Shown here piece by piece: positions 1 through 10,093 of a DNA stretch of 64,000 nucleotides. The notes under the pieces are model-generated. The model had not been told where the DNA came from, searched no databases, and saw only the letters and a list, made by a program, of their open reading frames with translations. The position numbers and the translations under genes are program-made. Position 1 is the first letter of the stretch. Each line of letters begins with the position of its first letter. Source of the DNA: Protea cynaroides (lineage: Eukaryota; Streptophyta; Magnoliopsida; Proteales; Proteaceae). The stretch lies in contig CM053269.1 in NCBI GenBank assembly GCA_028583415.1, forward strand, positions 35,034,254 to 35,098,253. The letters are read 5' to 3'.

Positions 1-1092
1 TATTTATAACATGATGATGATGATGCTAGGAATAGGCATGTGAATGTATGAGTGTGGTTAGTGTATTTGATGCGAGTGGAGCATCAGGGGGAGGACGTGA
101 CACTGTGGTTCATCCTAGTCACCAAACTCTAGCTCTATCTCTACTCAAGTCTTGTCCACTAACATCGCCGTATCGCCATTACCTTAGCAGAACTATTACG
201 TCATAGGGCATCAAGAGAGGTGGTCTCGGACCATGTAGTCTCTGACTCTGCTGGGGGGCCTTAGCTCTATCACTATGGACGTATTGAGGGATGCTGGGGT
301 AAGGCCTTGGATACACTGTTTGACATTAGGATTGGTTAGTTGTGATCCCAGTTTGCAAGCCCTCGCCAATAAGAGCTTACGTGTTGGTATGGGTAGAGCG
401 TCAAGAGAAGTATGATGCGGTGCGGTCCTAAGCACTTTAGCTCTATCTCTATTCCATGGTGGGTGTATGTGGGGGGACAATGGTGTTTGATCCGTTGGGC
501 GATTCTACACATTCGTGTATAGAGGTGCGGCGGCCACCTATCCTTTCTATAGCACATTGCAAACTTATGAACCAGACCAAAGATATGAATTGTCTGCATG
601 CATATGTTTGTTGCATTATTTTGTTTGCTCACTGATCCGTGATGTGTGCTCACCCTTTCGATGTCGAATGCTTTTAGTTGATAATGCAGGTACCACGGTT
701 GAAGACTACATGAATGCTCTTATGTATGGACATGCGGCGGCGATGGACGCTGAAGTTATGGTGGAGTCGCATGATTCGTCATGCGAGTGCAACTCTTGTG
801 TTTTCCATTATATTTTCATTTAAATTATTCAGACGATGTAATTGATTAAATTATTTTATTTTATTTCTTAGTATTTTTGAAGATAATTGAATATTTTATA
901 TATGTTATCATCTTTAGACTCTCAGTTCATTTAATATATAAGACTTCCACTATTGTTTATTTACTCTGATTATGGTTGTGGATGTGTATGGTTTAAGCAA
1001 ACGGAGACAACCTATTCGAGATCTTGGTTAAACCATTGGTTTATTAGCGGTTCATCACACCATTCTGAATAGTACGGAATTGGAGTGTGACA
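1..1092 (+). mobile_element. LTR-S copy a (3' part of LTR)
   Basis: Plus-strand 3' part of the LTR-S long terminal repeat; its 5' part lies left of the window. It matches 18043-19133 and 20404-21493 throughout: the (ATG)n start, three blocks built around GCATCAGGGGGAGG and TAGCTCTATCTCTA, and the closing TGTGACA. It ends at 1092 and is followed directly by an LTR-S copy in the opposite orientation, so it looks inserted into that copy. No gag or pol is attached. The element class (Ty3/gypsy) is inferred from the TG...CA ends and from the polypurine tract seen beside the copy at 21506-23870. Confidence 0.8.
677..823 (+). CDS. Conserved LTR-S small ORF, copy a
   Basis: Open frame of 48 codons plus stop near the 3' end of LTR-S copy a. 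It shares TVEDYMNA, then an acidic stretch, then HDSSCECNSCVF with the equivalent frames in five other LTR-S copies. It is preceded by CTTTTAG, which resembles a 3' splice site in every copy. This copy reads about four codons past the usual stop. The CxCxxC tail could bind metal, but I recognise no family. It may be a real small protein or exon of the element, or simply an open frame kept by DNA similarity. Confidence 0.4.
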   Translation, partial: VDNAGTTVEDYMNALMYGHAAAMDAEVMVESHDSSCECNSCVFHYIFI

Positions 1093-2470
1093 GTACTCGC
1101 ATCCAATATACTAAACACACACACAATCACATGCCTATTCCTAACATCATCACCATCATGTTATAAATAGACAATAATAAATGTGCATGAGCAGAATATA
1201 ACAGTAATATTGGATGACATGTGAGATGCACATTACAAGCAAACAAGCATATAATCATTTATGGCATTGGACTCAATAAAATAAAGGTAGCTTGTTATTA
1301 ATCAATTAGTTTAGGTCTTGTTCCCTCGCCTTTGATTGATGTTTGTTCATTTTCCAAGCTTTGGAAGTCACTTTGAATCTATTGAAAACCTAAACAATTA
1401 ATGTATTTAAGTTAGGGTTCGATTGTAATAAGTTACAGTAGTCAAAAACCTTGTTTCGTCTCAAAATATACTTGTTGTTATCGTATGGTCGATACCCTAT
1501 GGTCTCAATATATGCGACCATAAGACGTATGGTCGATCCTATGGTAGCACTACATGCAACCGCACATGCGACCACACGATTTTTGAGAACTTCCCAAATA
1601 GCTGTGGTCGACTCACTAGTCACCCTATGGTCGACCATAGCTGCGACCATACATGTTTGGTATAATTTTTACTTCCAATACGAGTTCCTCCTCTGGGATC
1701 ATCAATGGGATTCATCCTAAAATCATTCTATGGCCTTTAATCACAGTTTATCATTATCAATTATCCCTAGCCTACTCTCTATGATTTCCCATAGAAAACC
1801 TATAATCGAATCATTGTATTAGCTTCCATATATCAATTTGAATCTATCTAATCTACTCTACAGAGTCAAGTCCATACCTTAAGCTTGTTGTAGAGAGATA
1901 GAACTCTTCTCTACAAAAATCTTCCTCTCAGCCTTCTTCTCCAAATCTCCTTCTCCTTCTCTTCCTCTCTCTCTTTCTCTCTTAGGTTTAGAGTTTCAAT
2001 TTGGGTTCTAAAAGAGTGAGAGAGGCTAAGGGATGTCCTTTATATAGAGAAAAACCTCCATATAGAGTCCTCTTTCAATTAGGAAAAATTCCTCCTCAAA
2101 TTAGAAAAGTTTCCTAAACACGGAGTCGGTTCTGGATTCTTACGGTCGATCGTGCGGTTGCATAATTCGTCGACCATACAACCAAAACATGTGACCATAC
2201 GTTGTGTGGTCACAACTTAATCGAACATACGGTTGACCATACCCCTCAAAAATGCGACCATACGTCCAAAATATACTGATTTTTAGTTTTTGACTGGTTG
2301 CTTCCATACAAACTTAAACAGTCAACCACACCAACTAAATTTGACTTGCTGCTTACCTCATCTTGTGGTTTCTTCATACAATTGGTTTACTTGAGCCAAT
2401 TATGATGGAAAGACTGGTCACGACACGAGAATGTAAGGTTAGACCAGGTTCGTGGCGTGCGGATCTTACA
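1093..2470 (-). mobile_element. LTR-S copy b (5' part, reversed)
   Basis: Reverse-orientation LTR-S copy. Its right end at 2470 (reading TGTAAGATCCGCACGCC on the minus strand) matches the LTR starts at 16810 and 19151. The TATA-like CTTTATATAG at about 2038 (CTATATAAAG on the minus strand) matches the promoter of the other copies. At 1093 it is interrupted by copy a, in the equivalent of the block before the CATCAGGGG repeats; the rest should lie left of the window. It carries a perfect 16-bp palindrome at 1625-1640 centred on GGTCGACC. The LTR itself sits inside a copia element. Confidence 0.75.
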
Positions 2471-4419
2471 TCGACAACGTTCGATGCTTACATTAGGCAG
2501 AGCCATTTTGCTCATACACGTGAGGGCATGATGAGTAATGCCCCATTTTTGCCATTTTGTAGAAATAAGCCGAAATTCACCTCCCCAATCTGATTGAAGA
2601 GATTTGATTTTCCTATCCAATAATCTTTCAACATGTGTTTTGAAAAGAGTGAATGTTTTAAAAGTAGCAGCCTTTGTAAGGATTAAAATGTGAATTTGCT
2701 ATGGTTATCAACAAAGGACATGTAGTAGCAATTTCCACACAAAGATAAAACAGGGGCAGGGCCTCATAAGTCCGAATGCACTAATTCAAGGGGAGAGGTG
2801 GACACACTGAATATGGGATGGGAGGAAAATCAATGATTTTTCCCTTGCTGACAAGCCCCACAAACAGTTGACAGATCCTTATTGGAGACTGCAAGGTGAT
2901 GACGGTTGATGACATGATGAGTGACCCGAGTAGATGGATGACCAAGACGGCGATGCCAACACTCCAGTGGCACATGTTCACCATCGAATGTGACTTTATT
3001 TAGAAGCAATTGATTATTGAACGGTAGTTGGTCAAGGCCATTACTAATGCTACCTTAAAGGAGGATCGCCCCGGTGTTGGAATCCTTAACACAGAACCAG
3101 GTAGGGTGAAACTCAAAATAAATATTATTGTCCTTGGTAAATTTGCTAATAGAAAAGCAGGTTCTTGGTAATTGTTGGGACATGAAGAATGTCCTTCAAA
3201 AGAAACTGGCGATTGTTAGTTATAAAGGAAGATTGACCAATTTTGTGTATAACCAAAGCTATGCCATTACCGATGTTGACTCGGTCAGAGCCAGAATAGT
3301 CATTGCTGATATGTAGGTTATTGAAATCTGCCATTACATGATCAGTGGCACCAGAGTCTGTGTACCAGGTCATATCCGGATATGATGGAGGTGTAGTGGA
3401 ACTATTGTAAGCTACAGGTGTAGGAGGTGGGGTTTCATACCGAGAGTAGCACTTGGAGGTAGAATGACTTGGTTTATTGTAGATTTGGCATATGATTCAT
3501 GGTCGAGAGTCTGAGGTGTTGTTCTCAGGTAAAAAGTAGCCACAACCACGTGAGCGGCCTCAACTGCAAGAACCTCCATTAAAGTAGGAGGATTAACCTC
3601 GAGAGGGTTTAGGATGCTACGGCCTCAAGAACCGTGAGATGTGATATTTGTAGAGGGAAAGATAGTAACATTAGGTAAGGAGGAATGCTCCAGCCATGAC
3701 TCCTGTTGTAACAATTATCCATGAAGTTCATCTATTGTGATGCTATTAGACTGTGTTGTGACGGATGTGATTAAAGGACCATACTCAAGGCCAAGACCAT
3801 TGAGGATGTATCCTAGTAGTTCAGCTTCACCTATTGGTTATCAAGCTGATGCAAGGGAATCGGTGTGAAATTTAATTTTCTATAGATAATCAGAAATAGA
3901 TAATCTGCCTTTTCAAATGGCTGACATTTGCATCTTGGTGTGTATCGCTCATGCCTTGGAGTGAGAGGCAAATATGGTTTCAAGAGTGTGCCATACCTGG
4001 TGAGAGGTTGTGAGACCAACTACATGAGCCAAGATAGGCTCAGATAGGGATGAAATCAGCCAACTGAGAAGTAGCTGATCTTATTTGTAGCAACAGATGT
4101 ATGCAAGATTGATGGTGGGTTCAGTTGAAGAAGATGACACCTCTGTCATTGCTATGGAGGTAGTAGAAAAAGATGTTGGTGATGTAAGTGTGGGTGGTGT
4201 TGGGACACTACCATTAGTGTATCCTTCAAGATCATGGCTATGGAGGAGAAGGAGGAATTGGGATTTCCACAAGGGATAGTCATCCCTTATGAGTTTTAAA
4301 GAGACGAAATTGTGTAAGTTGAGTGAGGAGGGAAGGGAGGAGGAGATATCAAAGATTGATATTTTGGAGATAATGGATCGGTGGTATTTTGGAGAGAGCT
4401 CCTCGATTCTTTAATACCA
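2471..4419 (-). pseudogene. Ty1/copia fragment (gag, protease, integrase), decayed
   Basis: Minus-strand copia remains. At 4272-4081 there is a gag start region (WKSQFLLLLHSHDLEGY, resembling the usual WK.QFLPLLRSHDLEGY). At 3373-3146 a protease region reads TWYTDSGATDHV, with the DSGA active site. At 2620-2471 integrase core pieces include SLQSDWGGEF followed by a degraded GI.H stretch. Frames are broken by stops and shifts, so it cannot make a polyprotein. The primer-binding site ATGGTATTAAAG, a variant of TGGTATCAGAGC, lies just inside the LTR at about 4408-4419. Reverse transcriptase and RNase H are absent because an LTR-S copy interrupts the element at 2470. Confidence 0.8.
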
Positions 4420-4552
4420 TGTAAAACCAAGTTTCCGTTATAATTTTTTAATGTCTTCGTACATGTATATATAAGATTGCTGGGTTACAACAATTGTGAC
4501 CAAGATAGCATATAATGAACAAATCCATTTTATCATCTACATTCATTATCAC
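4420..4552 (-). mobile_element. Probable short copia 5' LTR
   Basis: The stretch between the copia primer-binding site and about 4552 begins TGTAAAACC (plus strand) and ends ...TTATCACA, giving TG...CA ends. It contains a TATATATAAG box at about 4465. The inner edge is set well by the primer site; the outer edge is a guess, because no second LTR or target duplication is available for comparison. Confidence 0.45.
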
Positions 4553-6659
4553 ATTTGATAATGGTTGAGTGATCTGTTGCATGATTTTGGGAAATCTAAT
4601 GAGATGTCGATTGTGGTGGATAGGTGTTGGTGGGTTCTTCCTTAATAGGTGTCCACTGAGGTGGATGAGAGCTGAAGGATATGTTTGAGGCTCTTATTAT
4701 GGTAGTTTGATGAGGTATCGACTTGGATGGATGAGTACTAGAAGATTCATTGGGATATTCCTTAACAGAAAAGAACAAAAATATAAAATTGTTACCCATA
4801 AAAATCTAAAATGGAGGACCTTTTACTTTTGCCCCTCATCGTTGTTCATTCTCTATGCACAAAAAAGCAAGGATTCATTCTCTGCAATAGGCATCTTCCC
4901 CTCATCTCTCTCTCTCTCTCTCTTCTTGTACTTTTCCTCCATTTCCATATCTTCAGAAGCTCCTCATTTAAGCATTAATTGTACTATGGCTTCACGTACG
5001 CAGTTCGTAGAAGCTCCTCCTTTCTGTCATCTCAATTGGTGTAAGTTTCTTCTTTCTTTGTTCCAGGTATGGTCACTCTCTCTCTCTTTCCCTCCTCTCT
5101 CTTACTTGGTACCTGAGGATTTCTATCCGAATCGGTACCTAGGGTTTGCAGAGTTAGATCTAAAACTTGTGTGAGTTTGCAGATTTAGATCTAAAACTTG
5201 TGTAGGTTTGCAGATTTGAGAGAGCACTGATTAGCATATCAGTAGGATAATCTGATATGTACATTTTTTTAATTAATTTATTATTATTATTAACGTTATG
5301 GGAATATCTTTTTAAATTGCTTTGCTATTGCTAGTCGCCTAATCTGCAGAGTGCTGAAAGCTTAGTCCTAGTTTATTCTGAACACGTATATCATGGTGGG
5401 GGAGAAGAATTACTCTTCTCATATGGGGAGTTGATATGGACTACACCTCCCCCCTCCCCAAAACCACCAAGGAAAGGAACTCATTGCTTATCCACTGTTG
5501 AATCTTTGAATAGAGGAATGGGATGGAGTTAATGGTTACACCATCTTTATCCCGGTCTGCATAATCTCACATTCGTTGAGCTCATCAATGGCACTTGCTA
5601 TTGCTTTTCTTGGTTTGACATTTGTAAAAAGTAAATGCATTTAATTGGGTCATAGAATTAATTCTAGCATAAAATTTTATCAGAAAATTATGTTTACCAT
5701 GTTTTTAGTTCAATTCCTAAAGTTGGAAGTTAAAAAACAATTTATGATTGATCACCTGAATTTGTATAATAAAATTGTGATGCAACAAGTGATGATGAAT
5801 TAACCAGATTCAGGGGATAGCAATTAGATTGATATTGAACTATAAAATAATTTTCATGCATTGAATATAATTTATATGGTTTCCTGTATGAGATTTTCTA
5901 TTGACACCCAGTTTTAAAAACAAGATATGTAGACGGGTAATGTCCAATTTTGGCTATATGTTTGTGCATAATTTATATGGTTCATTGATTTGGATGAGTT
6001 CTCATTGTTTAAATAAAAGCATAATCCAAAAGATCCTACAAAATAAGAAATTGAGATATTAATTCAAGATGCTTGAGTTTATATATCTTTTATTTGGGAT
6101 AATGGTTTTCTTTAGACAAATTTTCATGGTTGTATAATTAAATGCCATTAATATAAATTAATTTAGCAAGATATTGGTTTGATAGCAATTCTGTAATATT
6201 TGAATCATTTAAAAAAAATTATCTTATAACAAATGTTACCAAACAACAAACTTTTGGGTATAGAACAGTGTTCTCAGACTAATTCTGGAACATGTTTGCC
6301 AAACAAGCTTAAAGCCAAAAAAAAGAAGCCAAAGAACACTGTTTCAGAATATAAACAGAATAAGACCATCTCTTAGAAAGAACATCGGTCCAGAACAAAA
6401 ACGTAACAAAACGTTACCAAACACAACCTATATTTTTGTTTTAAACTAGTATTTTCATTTTCCATGCAATTCGTATTCTAATTCCATTTTCTGGATTCAA
6501 ATTAGATTATAATTGGATATCCAGTTAAATTTCGAATTCGGATTTGGTTTTTATACATCCATCGGATTTCGAATTGGATTAAGATAGGGTAGTTAGTCAA
6601 CTGATTTGGATTCGAATAGTTTTATAAATCTTCTTAGCATAGAGTAAGCTTTCCCTCTC
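4553..6659. other. Non-coding interval; possible orphan first exon at 4986
   Basis: No gene can be supported over about 2.1 kb. At 4905-4930 there is a CT-rich tract like a plant 5' leader. ATGGCTTCACGTACG at 4986 opens an 18-codon stretch (MASRTQFVEAPP...) that runs into a plausible donor, GTAAGTTTC, at 5041. This could be the orphan first exon of a truncated gene, but no later exon is visible. At 5147-5210 a ~30-bp unit (GTTTGCAGA.TTAGATCTAAAACTTGTGT) is tandemly repeated. AT-rich sequence with fragments resembling MITE ends (ACGTTACCAAACAC at about 6408) follows. Confidence 0.4.
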
Positions 6660-8550
6660 CCAGAAGCGATGCATCTTGCCCTCTCATGCCAAGGCGATTA
6701 AACTCTTAGCCATTGAGTCATGCTCCAGCCCTTCCTTGATTAGGTCCACTAGTACTCCATCTGGCTGGCTAAGAGAAGCTAATTCTGCCTTTCTGCTCAA
6801 TGCGTCTGCCACAAAATTAACTTTGCCAAGTTTGTACTCGAAGGTGAAGTCGAACTCCGCCAAGAAGTCTTGCCACCTAGTTTATTTGGGACTTAGCTTT
6901 TTTTGGGTCTAAAAGTAGGTAGTGGCAACATTGTTTGTCTTCACAACGAACCTTGAGCCAAGTAGGTAGTGATGCCACATCCATAGGCAATGCACCACTG
7001 TAGTCATTTTCTTGTCATGGACTATGTAATACCACTCCATTTTATTGAGCTTGCGGCTCTCGTAGGCAATTGAATGTCCTTCTTGCATCAGCACCCCGCT
7101 AATAGCAAAGTCGGAAGCATCTGTGTGCACTTTAAATGGCTTGCCATAGTCAGGTAAGGCAAGCACCGGTAATCAAAGGAATGGGGTATTTGTTCTTGAT
7201 GGTTACTTTGTTAAGTGCCTAGTAATCAATGCATAGTCAAACCGATCCATCATGCTTTCGTTAAAAGAGAACTGGGGCACCATAGGGAGCTTTGGATGGA
7301 CGGGCGAAGCCAACATTTAGCAAGTCCTTTAGTTTCTTCCTTAGCTCCTTTAACCAAGGTAGTGACATGCAGTAAGGTGCCTTGGCAGGTGGTTTGGCAT
7401 CGGGCTCCGACTCAATCACAAGATCCACCTCCCTCCTAAGTGGAAGCCTCTTGGGCAGCTCGGGCGGCATCACATCTTTGAACTTACCAGAACCTTTTCA
7501 ATAGGCCTAGGCAATGCCTCCGTAGGCCTATCTTCCTTCTCGTCAAGCAATGTGGTGAGATAAGTGGTTTCTCCCTTCTTGACCTCCTTCTCCAACTACA
7601 TTGCCGACAGTAGCTTGGGACCACTCTCCTTTCCTTGAACTGTAAGGACAAAGCAGGGAGCTCCTTCCTCCATGATGCACACCATGCTAATGAAAGGCAT
7701 AGGTATTGCCTTCACTCTCCTTAGGAACTCCATGCCAAGTACTAGTTGAAAGTTGTCTATAGGCACTATCGATAAATCCGTGGGGCCTTTCCATATCCCA
7801 ATGTGCATCAGCTACACCATGAATGGGACAAGCTCGAGAGTTGACAGTCTTCAACCATCCCCTTCTTTTGACACCTTCAGTCCAAGTTTCTTTGCCTCTT
7901 CTGCTAAGACAAAGTTGTGGCTCGCACCAATGTTGATCATGACGCATGTGAGCTTACCGTTGATGTGTGCCTCTAAGTACATTAGCCCCTTTTATGAGGT
8001 AATGGCCTTGACTTCTGTCGTCTTGACCTTAATAGTTGCTAATTGTAGAGATCCCATATAGGCTTCTTCTTTGTCACCCTTTTCCTCGAGTAGAGCTAAC
8101 AACGCCTTTCTCTTTAGGCATTCCCTAGTCCGATGTGGTCTATCGCAAAGAAAACAACCGCTCCTACGTTTGTATTTGTCCTTCTTGTCTTCCCTTAGCT
8201 TACCCTTCTAATATGATAAGGGTTTACCTGAGCTTTCCTTTGTATGAGACTCTTTGGATGTTAACTCTCCCCACCTTTTTTATTGGATGCCTTCTTGGAC
8301 TTTGAGTAGTCTTCTTTCTTGTACTCTAGTATGGATTCCGCCGCTGCTATGGCTAAGGCAATATCCTTCACGTCACGACGTTGGAGCTCTTGTGCAACCC
8401 AACCTTAAAGATCATCCATAAAGTTAAACAATAGATCCTCTTCAGTTATATTCAGGACGTCTAGCATTAAGTATAAAAAATTCCTTCATATAATCCCGAA
8501 TAGACCAAGTCTGCTTGAGCCTTTTGAAACTCCTGCTCACTAAGAGAATT
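6660..8550 (-). pseudogene. Chromovirus (Ty3/gypsy) gag-pol fragment 1
   Basis: Minus-strand remains, read right to left. Gag C-terminus with an intact CX2CX4HX4C zinc knuckle (CFLCDRPHRTREC, about 8160-8120). Protease region at about 7960 with NIGASHN where a retroviral-type protease has DTGA. The protease-to-RT linker. RT N-terminus (7473-7261, ending RPSKAPYGAPVLF). Then RNase H (7166-6909; LPDYGKPFKVHTDASD...). The RT core between APYGAPVLF and PVLALPDYGKPF, including the catalytic YxDD region, is missing, apart from a short piece at 7260-7200. The fragment ends before integrase at about 6660. It is a relative of the element inside the host gene at 32690-43676. Confidence 0.85.
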
Positions 8551-8905
8551 TTGAAAGAAATAACTCTGTTGCAAAGGAACTCTTCTTACACACTAGTTGC
8601 TCGGTTGCTTGAATGCAGAATCCCTTGGCCAAATGAGGCTATCCTTATTTATAGACACCAAAGGGTACAATGAATGATTAGAAATTGTACAAGTGTCTCT
8701 TATCCAATCATTAGGAATATTTTAATAATGGGGTCTAGAACATTCCCACCTTCTAAGAGGATTCTAGATAGTATCCATAAAATGTAGAGGTTTCTAAAGA
8801 ACCACATATGTACAAGTTTGTAGAGGTTTCTAGATAATGGACCAACCCATTAACCCATGTGCCATTCCATGGATCATATAGGCGGAGCGGTCACGGGTCG
8901 TGACA
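8551..8905 (-). mobile_element. 5' LTR of chromovirus fragment 1
   Basis: Similar to 43230-43676: both share TTGC...GAACTCTT.TTACA, a GGTTGCTTG stretch, CAAATGAGGCTA, GAACTTTCCCACCT-type sequence and the outer end GGGTCGTGACA (TGTCACGACCC on the minus strand). The outer edge at 8905 is clear; the inner edge is approximate. Confidence 0.65.
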
Positions 8906-8959
8906 CGTTGCTTCTAATGTTCAAAGAAAAGGTCTATATTTAGGTCCACAATTTGTTGG

Positions 8960-9816
8960 GCCCGTAACTGGTTTATCCCATTGGATCCAAAATTCAATCC
9001 TGATGGAAGGCCAAGGGCTCAATGCAGCAAATGTAAACAATTATCTGGTTCAAGGTATCCGACATTGAACATGCATTTCAGAAATATAGTGCAAATTTGT
9101 AAGGCTTTAAATGATGGGTCTTTGTTTGGGGGTGATTTTATGAAAGATATGGTATTCTCCATGAGAGAAAAGTTCAATAAATATTGGGAGAAACTTTCTA
9201 TGATTTTATCAATTGCTTTTGTCTTCGATCCACGGTACAAGATAGGAATTATTCAATGGGCATATAAGAAAATCAACTCCTTAGTTCGTGAGTCTGTTGA
9301 TTGTGTCAAATCGGCTTTGGTTCGACTCTATGGGGAATACAAGAGCATGACGAAGGAGCAATGGGCTTCAACTAGTGATGTCCAAGATGGTTTATATGAA
9401 GAGGTATATTACTATTGTACTAAATCTGATTTGATTAACATGTAATTTAATACATCTCAATTACATTGTTTTTAATATTGCTATTTTCTTAATCTATTTT
9501 ACAGGATTCATTTGATATTTGGGATAAAAGCAATAAGCTATTTACCAGTGATAAGTCTAAATTGGAGCAATACCTTGCAGAGCTAAGATTATCAAGTGTC
9601 AAGAATTTCAATGTTCTTGCATATTGGAAAGTATTTGAGGCTCAATATATTGATTTGCCTCGTCTAACTCGTGATATATTGGCAATTCTTGTGTCCACGG
9701 TTGCATCTGAGTTGGCATTCAGTGTTCGCGGTAGAGTGCTTGATAAGTACCGAATTAAATTACTTCCTAAGAATGTTGAGCCTTTAGTATGCTATGTAAT
9801 TGGATGTATGATGTGA
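8960..9816 (+). pseudogene. hAT-type (BED/Ac-like) transposase remnant
   Basis: Two blocks read in one frame if an intron at 9404-9504 (GTATAT...TTTTACAG) is removed. Block 1 starts with a BED-finger piece (FNPDGRPRAQCSKC, about residues 4-17 from 8981), then jumps to catalytic-domain sequence (SMREKFNKYWEKL, AFVFDPRYKI). Block 2 (9505-9816) is a hAT dimerisation domain: FNVLAYWK, DILAILVSTVASELAFS, GRVLDKYR and a stop. The join after the BED finger skips several hundred residues normally present, including the first catalytic aspartates, so it is an internally deleted copy. No terminal repeats were found. The well-kept C-terminus suggests fairly recent loss or an autonomous relative. Confidence 0.8.
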
Positions 9817-10053
9817 AATGTGGAGGTAATATTGTTTCTTCTAATCTTGTGTTGAATTCATAAAAAAAAATGTTTGTTTGATATTCTAAATAATTTTTTG
9901 TACAGAATTGGGACAGATCCAAATCCAGATCAAGATCAATATGGTAAAGAATCATTTGAAGCCTTGAGAGACATGCTTTCAGTGCCTGATAATGCTTCTA
10001 AAGTGTCCACCACCACTACTGTTGACACTTGACACCGCCATTGTTGATTGATT

Positions 10054-10056
<3 letters not shown>

Positions 10057-10092
<36 letters not shown>
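10057..10092. repeat. Poly(T) tract, 36 nt
   Basis: Uninterrupted run of T just downstream of the hAT remnant. It could be the reversed poly(A) tail of a retroposed sequence, but no matching body or target duplication is obvious. Confidence 0.9.

Positions 10093-10093
<1 letters not shown>

Noticed and set aside
211..480. 89-codon antisense frame repeated at 18272-18541 and partly at 22184-22372
   Set aside because: Recurs only because the LTR DNA recurs; it spans the triplicated blocks, shows no motif, and is broken in copy e (20404-21493), unlike the sense ORF.
4707..5174. 155-codon open frame
   Set aside because: Runs through (CT)n and AT-rich sequence with no domain-like pattern; only the short ATG-donor piece at 4986 is of interest.
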